From JAGXQV01 sp964505475 (GTDB lineage Bacteria; Pseudomonadota; Gammaproteobacteria; Burkholderiales; Sulfuricellaceae), in contig CAZDIJ010000001.1 in the NCBI GenBank assembly GCA_964505475.1, positions 62,001 to 126,000 on the forward strand: a stretch of 64,000 nt of DNA, in the 5' to 3' direction. Position 1 is the first letter of the stretch; each line of letters starts with the position of its first letter. Shown one piece after another: positions 54,305 to 63,328 of this stretch. Position numbers and translations under genes: made by a program. The notes below the pieces were generated by a model, which ran no database searches, was not told where the DNA came from, and was given only the letters and a program-made list of their open reading frames with translations.

Positions 54305-55420
54305 TCAGATGATTTCCAGCTCGGCGTGCAGGGCGCCCGCCGTTTTCATGGCTTGCAGGATCGCCAGCAGGTCTTGCGGAGAGGCGCCGACGGCGTTGAG
54401 GGCTTTGACCACCTGGCCGAGCGAGACGCTGCGCGGCAGGGTGACCAGTCCGACCTTGTCGGATTTGATTTCCACCTTGGGTTCCTGCACCGCTACCGTT
54501 TGCCCTTGCGAAAAGGGTTCGGGCTGGCTGACCTTGGTTTCGTTGGAAATGGTGACGGTGAGGTTGCCATGGGCGATGGCGCAGGCATCCACCATGACCA
54601 TCTGGCTCAACACCACCGAACCGGTGCGGGCGTTCAGGATGACCTTGGCGGCCGATTCGCCGGGGTTGACCGGGAGGTTTTCCACGGTCGCCAGGAAACC
54701 CACGCGCTGGTTGCTGTCGCGCGGCGCCTTGACCCGCACCACCCGCCCGTCCTGGGCGGCGGCGGTACCTTCGCCGATGGACTTGTTGATCGCCTGCACC
54801 ACGCGCTGGGCGGTGGTGAAGTCGCTGCCGTTGAGTTCGAGGAAGACGAATTCGCCCTGCCCCAGCGGGGTATCGACGGCGCGCTCCACCGTGGCGCCGT
54901 TGGCGATGCGGCCGACGCTGAGCTGATTGACCTGGGTGCTGGCGCCGCCGGCGGCGGCGCCCGCGCCGGCCACCAGGAGGTTGCCCTGCGCCATGGCGTA
55001 AATTTGTCCGTCGGCGCCCTTGAGCGGCGTCATCAGCAGCGTGCCGCCGCGCAGGCTCTTGGCGTTACCGATCGAGGAGACGGTGATGTCGATGTTTTGC
55101 CCCGGCTTGGCGAAGGGCGGCAGGGAGGAGGTGACGGTCACCGCCGCGACATTCTTGAGTTGCAGATTGGTGCCGGGCGGCAGGTTCACTCCCAACTGGC
55201 TGAGCATGCTGACCACGCTTTGCACGGTGAAGGGCGTCTGGGTGGTCTGGTCGCCGCTGCCGTCGAGGCCGACGACGATGCCGTAGCCAATCAGTTGGTT
55301 GCTGCGCACCCCCTGGACGGAGGCGATGTCCTTGATGCGGTCGGCATGGACGGGCAGTGCCGGCAAGCCCGCCAGCAGGAGGATGCTCAGCCATTTATAC
55401 AAGGGTTTCATTCGCTTCAT
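54305..55420 (-). CDS. flgI: Flagellar P-ring protein
   Basis: FlgI forms the periplasmic ring around the flagellar rod. The 371-residue protein has a signal peptide (ending LPVHA) and the family blocks RIKDIASVQGVRSNQLIGYGIVVGLDGSGDQT, PFTVQSVVSMLSQLGVNLPPG and LNARTGSVVLSQMVMVDACAIAHGNLTV. It is the last flagellar gene on this side; tRNA-Ser follows, where flgJ is often found. Confidence 0.97.
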   Translation of the reverse strand: MKRMKPLYKWLSILLLAGLPALPVHADRIKDIASVQGVRSNQLIGYGIVVGLDGSGDQTTQTPFTVQSVVSMLSQLGVNLPPGTNLQLKNVAAVTVTSSLPPFAKPGQNIDITVSSIGNAKSLRGGTLLMTPLKGADGQIYAMAQGNLLVAGAGAAAGGASTQVNQLSVGRIANGATVERAVDTPLGQGEFVFLELNGSDFTTAQRVVQAINKSIGEGTAAAQDGRVVRVKAPRDSNQRVGFLATVENLPVNPGESAAKVILNARTGSVVLSQMVMVDACAIAHGNLTVTISNETKVSQPEPFSQGQTVAVQEPKVEIKSDKVGLVTLPRSVSLGQVVKALNAVGASPQDLLAILQAMKTAGALHAELEII

Positions 55421-55424
55421 CCCG

Positions 55425-56168
55425 TCAGAACATCACGCTTAGGAAAAAACGCGCCAAGGCGCTGGTCAGCTTGGCGCCGTCGACATACTGGTTGTTTTTG
55501 AATTCGATGCGCGCATCGGCAAGCTGGACGGAGTTCACCGTATTGGTCGAACCGATGTTGTTCGGGTTGACCACGCCGGCCAGGCGCAGGTATTCGGTCT
55601 TGTCCCCCACCGACACCTGCTTCTCGCCACTCACCACCAGGTTGCCGTTGGGCAGCACTTCCAGCACCGTCACGGTGATGGTGCCGGAGAAGGTGCCGGT
55701 ATTGGCGTTCTGCCCCTTGTCCTCGAATGAAGTCTCCGAAGTATTTTCCCCCGTCACGGCTTTCAGGCTGCCCTTCGCCACGCCCAGGATGCCGGGGGAC
55801 AACGACAGATTGGTGCTGCCGCTATGGCTGTCGCTGGCGTTCGATTGCGAACTGGCGGAATTCTTCTCGTTGATGACCACCGTCAGCGTGTCGCCCACGC
55901 TGCGCGCGCGCCGGTCTTCAAACAGGTACAGTTTGCTGTAGCCCGCCTGATAGATCGCGCCGTTGCCCACCAGAGGCGCCGACTGGGGCTGCGGACGGGT
56001 GGTGAGGGGCTGCTGGATCGAGGTGGAAGGCGCGACCGAGCAGCCGGACAAAACCAGCAGCCCCAGCAACACCAGCGCCCGGACGCCATGCTTCGCCGCC
56101 GCCAGGTCGAACCCCATCGCTTTCAGGAATTGCTTATCGGCGTAATCCTTGTTTACCAGGCTAACCAT
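55425..56168 (-). CDS. flgH: Flagellar L-ring lipoprotein
   Basis: FlgH forms the outer-membrane ring of the flagellum. The 247-residue protein has a lipobox LSGC after an N-terminal hydrophobic segment, then SKLYLFEDRRARSVGDTLTVVINEKNSASSQSNAS and GEKQVSVGDKTEYLRLAGVVNPNNI. GAGGT supports the ATG at 56168; an internal Met at 56117 would give a more usual signal length. It is followed by flgI after 4 bases. Confidence 0.96.
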   Translation of the reverse strand: MVSLVNKDYADKQFLKAMGFDLAAAKHGVRALVLLGLLVLSGCSVAPSTSIQQPLTTRPQPQSAPLVGNGAIYQAGYSKLYLFEDRRARSVGDTLTVVINEKNSASSQSNASDSHSGSTNLSLSPGILGVAKGSLKAVTGENTSETSFEDKGQNANTGTFSGTITVTVLEVLPNGNLVVSGEKQVSVGDKTEYLRLAGVVNPNNIGSTNTVNSVQLADARIEFKNNQYVDGAKLTSALARFFLSVMF

Positions 56169-56185
56169 TTTGCTTACCTCGCATT

Positions 56186-56968
56186 TTAAATCTGGCTCAG
56201 GCGTTGGAGCATCTGATCGGATGTCTGCACCGCCTTGGAATTCAGTTCGTAGGCGCGCTGCGTCTGGATCATGTTGACCAGTTCCTCCACCACGTTGACG
56301 TTGGAGGTTTCGACGAACGACTGGTTGAGCACCCCCAGGCCGTTGGTGCCCGGAGTATTGGCCGCCGGGGCGCCGGACGAGGCGGTTTCCAGGTAGAGGT
56401 TTTCGCCCAGGCTTTGCAGGCCGGCGGGGTTGATGAAATTGGCCAGTTGGATGCTGCCGATCTGCTGCGCCGCCGCATTGCCCGGCTGGGTGACCGATAC
56501 CGTGCCGTCGCGGCCGACGGTCACGCTCAGCGCGTCCGCGGGGATGGTGATGGCGGGCTGCACCGGAAAGCCGCTGGCGGTCACCAGTTGCCCCTGGCTA
56601 TCCATCTGGAACGAGCCGTCGCGGGTATAGGCGGTGCTGCCATCCGGCATCAGCACCTGGAAGAAGCCCTTGCCGTTGACCGCCACGTCGAGCGGGTTGC
56701 CGGTCTTTTCCAGGTTGCCCTGCAAGTGCATGCGCTCGGTCGCCACCGGGGTTACGCCAGTACCGATCTGCATGCCGGAAGGCAACTGGTTTTGCTGGGT
56801 ATTCTGAGCGCCGGGCTGGCGCTCGATCTGGTACAGCAAATCCTGGAAGATGGCGCGCGATTTCTTGAAGCCGGTGGTGCCGACGTTGGCCATGTTGTTG
56901 GAAATCACGTCCATGTGCAGTTGCTGCGCTTCCAGGCCGGTCTTGGAAATCCATAGGGAACGGATCAT
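56186..56968 (-). CDS. flgG: Flagellar distal rod protein
   Basis: FlgG is the distal rod subunit. The 260-residue protein has the N-terminal rod motif LEAQQLHMDVISNNMANVGTTGFKKSRAIFQDLLYQ, the NPLDVAVNGKGFFQV segment, and the C-terminal NVNVVEELVNMIQTQRAYELNSKAVQTSDQML. Length is standard. It sits between flgF and flgH. Confidence 0.97.
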   Translation of the reverse strand: MIRSLWISKTGLEAQQLHMDVISNNMANVGTTGFKKSRAIFQDLLYQIERQPGAQNTQQNQLPSGMQIGTGVTPVATERMHLQGNLEKTGNPLDVAVNGKGFFQVLMPDGSTAYTRDGSFQMDSQGQLVTASGFPVQPAITIPADALSVTVGRDGTVSVTQPGNAAAQQIGSIQLANFINPAGLQSLGENLYLETASSGAPAANTPGTNGLGVLNQSFVETSNVNVVEELVNMIQTQRAYELNSKAVQTSDQMLQRLSQI

Positions 56969-56978
56969 CGTGCTATCC

Positions 56979-57722
56979 TCATGCGTTCAAATTCATTAGC
57001 TGGCTCGCCTGCTTGGCGTTGGTGTCGGCATGCTGCACCAGTTTCAACTGCATCTCGAACTGGCGCGCCAGGTTAATCATGCTGACCATGGTATCCACCA
57101 CGTTGACGTTGCTGCCTTCCAGCGCCCCGTCGATCAGGCGGACGCCGGCATCGGCCTGGGCCGGGGCGCCGCTCTTCTGGCGGAACAGACCGTCGGTGCC
57201 CTTCACCAACTCGCTTTCCGGCGGATTGACCAGCTTGATGCGGCCGACGGTCGCCACCGAGGTCAGGGTGCTGCCGTTGGGAATGATGGAAATCGTGCCG
57301 TCGCGCCCAACGGTGATCTGCACGTCGGGCGGGATGCCGATGGGGCCGGCATCGCCGACCACCGCTTGGCCATTGCGCGTTTGCAGTTGGCCGTTGGGGC
57401 CGACTTGCAGGCTGCCGTTGCGGGTGTAGGCTTCGCTGCCATCTTCCGTCTGCACCGCGATCCAGCCTTTGCCCTGCACCGCCACGTCGAGATCGCGGCC
57501 GGTACGCTGGATCACGCCCGCGCTCAAATCCGCGCCGCTGGTCGAATCGACCACGAAGGCACGGGTTTTCGCGCCGTCGCCCTGCACCGGCAAGGCGCGG
57601 AAAGCGTTGGTTTCGGCCTTGTAGGCGGTCGTGGCGACATTGGCCAGATTGTGCGATGTCGATGCCTGCTGCCACATGGTGTGCTTGGCGCCGGTCATGG
57701 CGATGTAGAGCATGCGATCCAT
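56979..57722 (-). CDS. flgF: Flagellar proximal rod protein FlgF
   Basis: FlgF is a proximal rod subunit. The 247-residue protein begins MDRMLYIAMTGAKHTMWQQASTSHNLANVATTAYKAETNAF and ends in the FlgF-type GSNVNVVDTMVSMINLARQFEMQLKLVQHADTNAKQASQLM. It lies 10 bases upstream of flgG. Confidence 0.96.
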   Translation of the reverse strand: MDRMLYIAMTGAKHTMWQQASTSHNLANVATTAYKAETNAFRALPVQGDGAKTRAFVVDSTSGADLSAGVIQRTGRDLDVAVQGKGWIAVQTEDGSEAYTRNGSLQVGPNGQLQTRNGQAVVGDAGPIGIPPDVQITVGRDGTISIIPNGSTLTSVATVGRIKLVNPPESELVKGTDGLFRQKSGAPAQADAGVRLIDGALEGSNVNVVDTMVSMINLARQFEMQLKLVQHADTNAKQASQLMNLNA

Positions 57723-57745
57723 GGCTATGCCTCAATCCTCATCGG

Positions 57746-59050
57746 TTACCGCAAGTTCACCAGGGTTTGCAGCACCTGATCCTGGGTCTTGATGGTCTGC
57801 GCGTTGGCCTGGTAGACCCGCTGCGCGGTAATCATAATCACCAATTCCTGGGTCAGGTCGGTGTTGGAATCCTCCACCGCCGCCGATTGCAGCACCCCCA
57901 TGTTGCCGCTGCCGGGCTTACCGACGACCGGCTGGCCGGATTCCGGCGACTCCACCCACTGATTGCCGCCGAGCGGCTTCAGCCCCTGGCTGTTGGTGAA
58001 GCTCGCCACGGCGATCTGCCCCATGGTCTTGGTCTGGCCGTTGGTGTAGCGCCCCTGGATAAATCCTTCCGGGTCGATGTTGAAGCCACTGAGACGGCCG
58101 GAGGCAAAGCCGTCCTGCGTCAGCGCGGTCACGCCGAAATTGCTGCCGAACTGGGTCACGCCGCCGAAGTACAGGGTCATGGATTGCGCCACATCCCAAT
58201 CGACGCCGGTGATGGTGTTGTCCCACTGGAGGGGAATGACGGCGGTCATCCCCACAGGCGGACCTGCCGGAGCGGTCATCTTGCCGTTGGTGTCGAACAC
58301 CAGTTGCCCGAGGTTCTGCACGGTATTCGCGGCGGCGTTGTATTGCCCGCCGTCGACGATCATGTTGACGTCCCAGGTGTTGGCCGCCGCGTTCTTGCTG
58401 AAATAGATGCTGGCCACATGGGAATTCCCCAGGCTGTCGTAGATCGTGAGCGAGGTCGAATCGTTGTACATGGTCGGATCGGGCGGCACGTAGGTGGGCG
58501 GCACGGTCGCCGGCACCACCGCCGTCAGGGCGGCGGGAAACGGCGCGACCGGCACGGTCTTGCGCGAATCAAGGTTGGCGGTCATGTCCATGCGGGTAGA
58601 GGCATTCGGCTTGATGTCCGCCGTGTCGATTTTCAGGTCGCCCAACTCGCCGGTAAGCGCCCCGTTCTTCATTTGGAAGCCCGTTACGTGCAAGCCGGTG
58701 TTGCCAACGATGTAACCATCCTTGTTCAGTTGGAACTGGCCGTTGCGCGTGTAGCTGATTGCGCCGTTGTTGCTCATGCGGAACAGGCCGGTGCCGTTGA
58801 TCGCCACGTCCAGCGGGTTGTTGGTGACGCTGATGTTGCCCTGGGTAAACTGCTGCGCCACCGCGGCCAGCTTGGTGCCGATACCGATCGAGTTGGCGCC
58901 GGCGCCGGACAGGGAGGCCGCATAGACATCGGCGAATTGCGCCTGCGAGGACTTGAAGCCGACGGTGGATGCGTTGGCGATGTTGTTGCCGATGACATCG
59001 AGATTCTTGGCGGCCGAATTCAAGCCGCTTAAGCCTTGTTGAAAACTCAT
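57746..59050 (-). CDS. flgE: Flagellar hook protein
   Basis: FlgE polymerises into the hook. The 434-residue protein has the terminal rod/hook motifs FQQGLSGLNSAAKNLDVIGNNIANASTVGFKSSQAQFADVYA and VDSN-like EDSNTDLTQELVIMITAQRVYQANAQTIKTQDQVLQTLVNLR. The central surface domain contains a proline-rich stretch (VVPATVPPTYVPPDP). It follows flgD by 14 bases. Confidence 0.97.
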   Translation of the reverse strand: MSFQQGLSGLNSAAKNLDVIGNNIANASTVGFKSSQAQFADVYAASLSGAGANSIGIGTKLAAVAQQFTQGNISVTNNPLDVAINGTGLFRMSNNGAISYTRNGQFQLNKDGYIVGNTGLHVTGFQMKNGALTGELGDLKIDTADIKPNASTRMDMTANLDSRKTVPVAPFPAALTAVVPATVPPTYVPPDPTMYNDSTSLTIYDSLGNSHVASIYFSKNAAANTWDVNMIVDGGQYNAAANTVQNLGQLVFDTNGKMTAPAGPPVGMTAVIPLQWDNTITGVDWDVAQSMTLYFGGVTQFGSNFGVTALTQDGFASGRLSGFNIDPEGFIQGRYTNGQTKTMGQIAVASFTNSQGLKPLGGNQWVESPESGQPVVGKPGSGNMGVLQSAAVEDSNTDLTQELVIMITAQRVYQANAQTIKTQDQVLQTLVNLR

Positions 59051-59064
59051 GGTAGCCCCCTACG

Positions 59065-59724
59065 CTAGTAAATCTGTTTAACCTTGGCCGCATCGACGGA
59101 ACCCATCCCCGCCACATCCAGCTTGACCCCCGTCGTTCCGAGCGTAACGCTGATTACCTGCCCCAGCGCCAGCTTGTCCGCCGTTACCTTATCCGTGCCT
59201 TGCGTCGCCACCACATCGAAGGTGTAGTTGCCGTCCGCCGCCGCCTCGCCGCCGCTGGTCTTGCCGTCCCAGGCGAAAGGGATCGTTCCGGCAGCCTGCT
59301 TGCCCATGTCGATGCTCTGCACAACGAAGCCCGACTTATCCCGAACCGTCACCACCACCTTGTCGGCGGCGCCCTGCAAATCTATGCCAGCAATTGCCGT
59401 GCCATCCGCCAAGGTCATGGTGTTGCCCGGCACCAGCACGCCGTGACCGATCAAATTCGCCGCCTGCAACGACTGATTGTCGATGAAACTTTGAGACATC
59501 GCCGACAGCGAGGTGTTGAGCTTCTCGATGCCGGTCACCGTGCTCAATTGCGCCATCTGCGAGGTGACCTGGGCATTGTCGAGGGGGTTGAGCGGATCCT
59601 GATTCTTCATCTGCGTCACCAGCAACTTGAGAAAGCGATCCTCGGTCGCCTGCACCCCGCTGGACGAGGCGCTGGTAGCGGTCTTGGGATTGGCCAGGGC
59701 TTGAGCTTCTGCAATCGTGGTCAT
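59065..59724 (-). CDS. flgD: Flagellar hook-assembly cap protein
   Basis: FlgD caps the growing hook. The 219-residue protein has the N-terminal export/cap motif DRFLKLLVTQMKNQDPLNPLDNAQVTSQMAQLSTVTGIEKLN and a C-terminal Tudor/Fn3-like part (FAWDGKTSGGEAAADGNYTFDV). It lies between flgC and flgE. Confidence 0.96.
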   Translation of the reverse strand: MTTIAEAQALANPKTATSASSSGVQATEDRFLKLLVTQMKNQDPLNPLDNAQVTSQMAQLSTVTGIEKLNTSLSAMSQSFIDNQSLQAANLIGHGVLVPGNTMTLADGTAIAGIDLQGAADKVVVTVRDKSGFVVQSIDMGKQAAGTIPFAWDGKTSGGEAAADGNYTFDVVATQGTDKVTADKLALGQVISVTLGTTGVKLDVAGMGSVDAAKVKQIY

Positions 59725-59748
59725 TTTTCAGTCTCCTAGAACTCGATC

Positions 59749-60159
59749 TCACTGACCCATGGTCAGCGTTTTCAGCAACAGGGTCTTGGCGGTATTCGCC
59801 ATATCCACGTTGGTCTGGTAGGAACGCGAGGCGGAAATCATATTGACCATTTCCTCCACCACGTTCACGTTGGGCATCGCCACGTAACCCTTGGCATCGG
59901 CCAGCGGATGCTTGGGGTCGTACATCAGCTTGAGCGGCGAGTTATCCTCGATCACCGATTTCACTCTGACGCCCACCGCACCTTGAACCGGAGCGCCGAC
60001 GTTTTCGGCGGAAAAAATCACCTGCTTGGCCCGATAAGGCTGCCCCGTGGAACTCGTCACGCTGTCGGCATTGGCCATGTTGCTCGCCACCGTATTCAGA
60101 CGCATGGACTGGGCGGTCATCGCCGAGCCGGCAATATTGAAAACATTAAACAGTGACAT
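59749..60159 (-). CDS. flgC: Flagellar proximal rod protein FlgC
   Basis: FlgC is a proximal rod subunit. The 136-residue protein begins FNVFNIAGSAMTAQSMRLNTVASNMANADSV and ends with PNVNVVEEMVNMISASRSYQTNVDMANTAKTLLLKTLTMGQ. It starts 2 bases after flgB. Confidence 0.97.
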   Translation of the reverse strand: MSLFNVFNIAGSAMTAQSMRLNTVASNMANADSVTSSTGQPYRAKQVIFSAENVGAPVQGAVGVRVKSVIEDNSPLKLMYDPKHPLADAKGYVAMPNVNVVEEMVNMISASRSYQTNVDMANTAKTLLLKTLTMGQ

Positions 60160-60161
60160 GA

Positions 60162-60566
60162 TTATTGCCCCTGGATCGCGCCAAGCAAGCTCTTCACCTT
60201 GCTGGAAATGCGGTCTACGGCGAACTGGTAGTGAATCGCATTGTCCGTGAACTGCGCCCGCTCGACATCCATATCCACCGTGTTGCCGTCGATGCTCGGC
60301 TGGAGCGCGGCGCGGTAGTTCAAATCGACGCCCAGCCGGCCATCCTGCTTCGGCTGCAAATGGCGCGCCGAGGTAGTCCGCAGCTCACCCTTGCCGCCCT
60401 GCCCGTCCACCGCCCGGCTCAATTCCTTGGCGAAATCGAAATCGCGCGCCTTGTAATTCGGCGTATCCGCGTTGGCGATATTGGATGCCAACACCTGCTG
60501 GCGATAGGCACGCAAATCGAGGGCTTTCTGCAGAAAGCGAAATTCGCTGTCGATATGACTCACCAT
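60162..60566 (-). CDS. flgB: Flagellar proximal rod protein FlgB
   Basis: FlgB joins the rod to the MS ring region. The 134-residue protein has FLQKALDLRAYRQQVLASNIANADTPNYKARDFDF and the C-terminal NTVDMDVERAQFTDNAIHYQFAVDRISSKVKSLLGAIQGQ. It is the first gene of the flgBCDEFGHI unit, behind a predicted sigma-54 promoter. Confidence 0.97.
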   Translation of the reverse strand: MVSHIDSEFRFLQKALDLRAYRQQVLASNIANADTPNYKARDFDFAKELSRAVDGQGGKGELRTTSARHLQPKQDGRLGVDLNYRAALQPSIDGNTVDMDVERAQFTDNAIHYQFAVDRISSKVKSLLGAIQGQ

Positions 60567-60602
60567 GCCGCGACTCCCGAATAAATGATTTCACAACACT
60601 GG

Positions 60603-60619
60603 AAGCACGGATCGTGCCA
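60603..60619 (-). promoter_or_regulatory. Predicted sigma-54 promoter of the flg operon
   Basis: On the minus strand TGGCACG-ATCC-GTGCT matches the RpoN consensus TGGCACG-N4-TTGCW at all but one base, with the required 10 bases between the GG and GC elements. It lies about 37 bases before flgB. Flagellar class II/III genes commonly use RpoN with an FlrC/FleQ-type activator. Confidence 0.75.
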
Positions 60620-60707
60620 ATCGAAAAAGCACGTAAGACTTGGACTTAACGGGCGACGCAAGAAGCGCCGCGGCAAGAATTGCCGGAAAGCGGCAAAGCG
60701 AAGGGGC

Positions 60708-62489
60708 TTATTCGGCGGGAAACACCCGGTTTTTGCCAGCGAGCTTGGCCTTGTACATCGCCGCATCGGCACGGGCGATAATCGAATCGTGCTGTTCGCC
60801 GGGGTTGCGCAACGCCACGCCGGCGCTGAAGGTAATCAGCAAGCGCTCGTTGTTGTGAAGGAAAAAACGCTTGGTCAATTCACGCTGTAGGCGAGCTATC
60901 ACCTGCACCCCGTCATCGAGGCCGGTATCCGGCATCATGACGATAAACTCCTCGCCGCCGTAGCGCGCCACATCATCGGTGGGGCGGATGATTTCCCGGA
61001 TCACCTTGGTCAGGTGCACCAGTGCGGCATCTCCCGCCTGATGGCCATAGGTATCGTTGAGGCGCTTGAAATTGTCGAGATCGAGCATCGCCACGCTGAA
61101 AGGCGCGCCGGTGCGTTCGGCATGGGACAGTTCGCGGCGGAAGACATCCTCCATCCCATGGCGATTGAGCGCGCCGGTCAACTGGTCTTCGCGGATTTTC
61201 TCGCTGACCTGCTCCAGTTCGGCTTCCAGTTCGCGCACCTTGTTTTCCGCCATCTCCACCTCGCGCCGCGCCTGATTGAGTTCGTCGCGGGTGCGCTGGA
61301 TGTCGGTCTGCATGTTCTTGGTGTCGCGCAGAATATCGCCGAGAATGGCGTTCATCTGGTTGATGTCCTCGGCCTGGCGCAGCTTGTGCGAATAATCCTC
61401 GATCTTGTCATGATAGCCGCCGGTGCTGTCGGACATTTCGCCGAGCCGGTTGACGAAGGTGGCGATCATGTTTTTCAGGGTGGTCTTGGCTTCGTCCAAG
61501 CTGTGCTTGAGCGTTCCCTGCTTGAACAGCACCTCCTTGAGACCGCGTTCGGCGTCGTAGAGCATGCGCGGATTCAGGGGATGCGAGATGATTTCCTGCA
61601 CCACCGCGATCTGGCCGCGCAACCATTGATCGCCGTCGAGCACCAGTTCGTTGATGTTGTCGATCAGCAGCCGCAACAACTTGAACAAGCCGTCCAGGAT
61701 CACGGCGTCGTCCTCGCCGCGCAACTCCAACTGGAACCAGAATTTCTTGAGTTCCTTGCCGAGTTTTTCGACGCCCGCGGCGCCATGGGAACCGCGCGCC
61801 AGCTTCGCCAGCCTTTGGGTTTCCGCCCGCAACTCCGGGAATTGCGTCAGACGCGCTGCCACGCCATGCTCCAGCACCTGCGCCACCAGTTCCTGCAATT
61901 CCACGGCCAGAGAAACCGGCGCGCTTTCCGCCACCATGTCCGGCTTGGCAGGCACGGCCGTTTCGGCGGGCGGCGGCTGGTCTTCCCCGGCATCCGCGAT
62001 CTGGCCGACCGGCGATTCCTTCCAGCGATGCACCAAGGCCTGCAATTTCTCGTGCAGCACCACCGGATCGGAAGCGAAATTGAGCAGGACGCGCTCCAGG
62101 GCATCTTTTTTGCGCGGCGCGGTCAAGCCGCTGCGTTTGACCTCCCATTCCTTGAGCAACTCGCGGATCAGGGTCGCCCACGGCACATCCCGTCCCTCCC
62201 GCCTGCCGCGCAACAGGGCAGCAAAGCCTTGCTCCACGCCTTTCCAGTCGTGTTCCGTCAATGCCCTTTCCAGGCCGGCGAGATCGCGAGCCGCCACGGG
62301 ATTGTCGGTCAAGGCCTGGTGCAAGGTTTTTTGCAGCAGTTGTTCCAGGCCGGCATCCGCGGCCGGCGCTTTGCCGGCGATCTCGTTGTACAGTTTGAGA
62401 TAATTGTCGGGGGTCGGCGCCATCCGCCGCGCGGACAGCTGTTTCAGCGTTTCGCGCGCAATCTCGGAGGGATTGGACAAAGTCGGCAT
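60708..62489 (-). CDS. GGDEF diguanylate cyclase
   Basis: This 593-residue soluble protein has a helical N-terminal domain (SNPSEIARETLKQLSARRMAPTPDNYLKLYNEIAG), a long coiled-coil (about 385-430), and a C-terminal GGDEF domain with active motif RYGGEEF and the preceding DLDNFKRLNDTYGHQAGD. It makes cyclic di-GMP. An RxxD inhibitory site is not obvious. The start is placed at 62489; upstream in-frame ATGs have no better ribosome sites. It lies between flgA and flgB, so it probably acts on motility or pili. Confidence 0.9.
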   Translation of the reverse strand: MPTLSNPSEIARETLKQLSARRMAPTPDNYLKLYNEIAGKAPAADAGLEQLLQKTLHQALTDNPVAARDLAGLERALTEHDWKGVEQGFAALLRGRREGRDVPWATLIRELLKEWEVKRSGLTAPRKKDALERVLLNFASDPVVLHEKLQALVHRWKESPVGQIADAGEDQPPPAETAVPAKPDMVAESAPVSLAVELQELVAQVLEHGVAARLTQFPELRAETQRLAKLARGSHGAAGVEKLGKELKKFWFQLELRGEDDAVILDGLFKLLRLLIDNINELVLDGDQWLRGQIAVVQEIISHPLNPRMLYDAERGLKEVLFKQGTLKHSLDEAKTTLKNMIATFVNRLGEMSDSTGGYHDKIEDYSHKLRQAEDINQMNAILGDILRDTKNMQTDIQRTRDELNQARREVEMAENKVRELEAELEQVSEKIREDQLTGALNRHGMEDVFRRELSHAERTGAPFSVAMLDLDNFKRLNDTYGHQAGDAALVHLTKVIREIIRPTDDVARYGGEEFIVMMPDTGLDDGVQVIARLQRELTKRFFLHNNERLLITFSAGVALRNPGEQHDSIIARADAAMYKAKLAGKNRVFPAE

Positions 62490-62585
62490 GGATGGAACCC
62501 GGTCGATATGGTGGGTTCCGATCATAACACCGGGCAAATGCCGCTTCAATCGCCTTGCCGATTAAGCTAGAATGGTTCTGACATC

Positions 62586-63287
62586 ATGCGATCCTCTCTC
62601 CCATTCAAAATCGTTTCGGCATGCGCCGCGTTGCCGTTTCTTTCCGCCGCCGCTGCCGCCGCCACCGAAGATAGCGCTTCCCTACGGAAAATCGCCGAAA
62701 GCTACGTCGCCAGCCAGGTTGGCGAATTGCCCGGCCAAGTCACGGTAAGCGTCGGCGCGATCGACCATCGCCTGCGCCTGCCCAAGTGCGCCAACGCCGA
62801 GGGCTTCCTGCCGCCCGGCACCCAACTGTGGGGCAATGCCAGCATCGGCATTCGCTGCCAGGAACCGAGTCCCTGGTCGATCTACGTGCCGGTCACGGTC
62901 AAGGTCACGGCGCAGGTCGTCACCACCGTCAAACCGTTGCCGCAAGGCCACCTCCTGACGCCGGGCGACGTGACGACGCAACCGGCCGATCTCACCCAAC
63001 TGCCGCCGGGCGTGATTGCCGATGTCGGGCAGGTTATCGGAAAAACCCTGGCCGGCGGCATTTCCGCCGGCCAGCCGCTACGTCCCGAAATGCTGCGCGC
63101 GCCGCAGATCGTCAAGACCGGGCAGACTGTCAGGATCGTCGCACAGGGCGGGGACTTCCAGGTCAGCGCGGAAGGCAAGGCGCTCAACAACGCCGCTTCC
63201 GGCCAGAGCGTTTCGGTGCGCACCCCCGGCGGCAAGGTGGTCAGCGGCGTGGTACGGGCGGACGGTTCGGTGGAAGTGGCTTTCTAG
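62586..63287 (+). CDS. flgA: Flagellar P-ring assembly chaperone
   Basis: FlgA is a periplasmic chaperone for P-ring formation by FlgI. The 233-residue protein has a signal peptide (residues 1 to about 25), an N-terminal domain with RLPKCANAEGFLPPGTQLWGN, and a C-terminal SAF/beta-clip domain (LPQGHLLTPGDVTTQPADL through GGKVVSGVVRADGSVEVAF). It is divergent from the diguanylate cyclase gene; flgM and flgN, often next to flgA, are absent. A TAGAAT box at about 62568 may be its -10. Confidence 0.95.
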   Translation: MRSSLPFKIVSACAALPFLSAAAAAATEDSASLRKIAESYVASQVGELPGQVTVSVGAIDHRLRLPKCANAEGFLPPGTQLWGNASIGIRCQEPSPWSIYVPVTVKVTAQVVTTVKPLPQGHLLTPGDVTTQPADLTQLPPGVIADVGQVIGKTLAGGISAGQPLRPEMLRAPQIVKTGQTVRIVAQGGDFQVSAEGKALNNAASGQSVSVRTPGGKVVSGVVRADGSVEVAF

Positions 63288-63328
63288 TTTAAAATAGCGC
63301 CACTTGATTACTGACCGGCGCTATTCCC

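Noticed and set aside
63288..63328. Possible riboswitch ahead of folD
   Set aside because: Only 41 bases separate flgA and folD, too short for a folate riboswitch, and no matching structure is visible.
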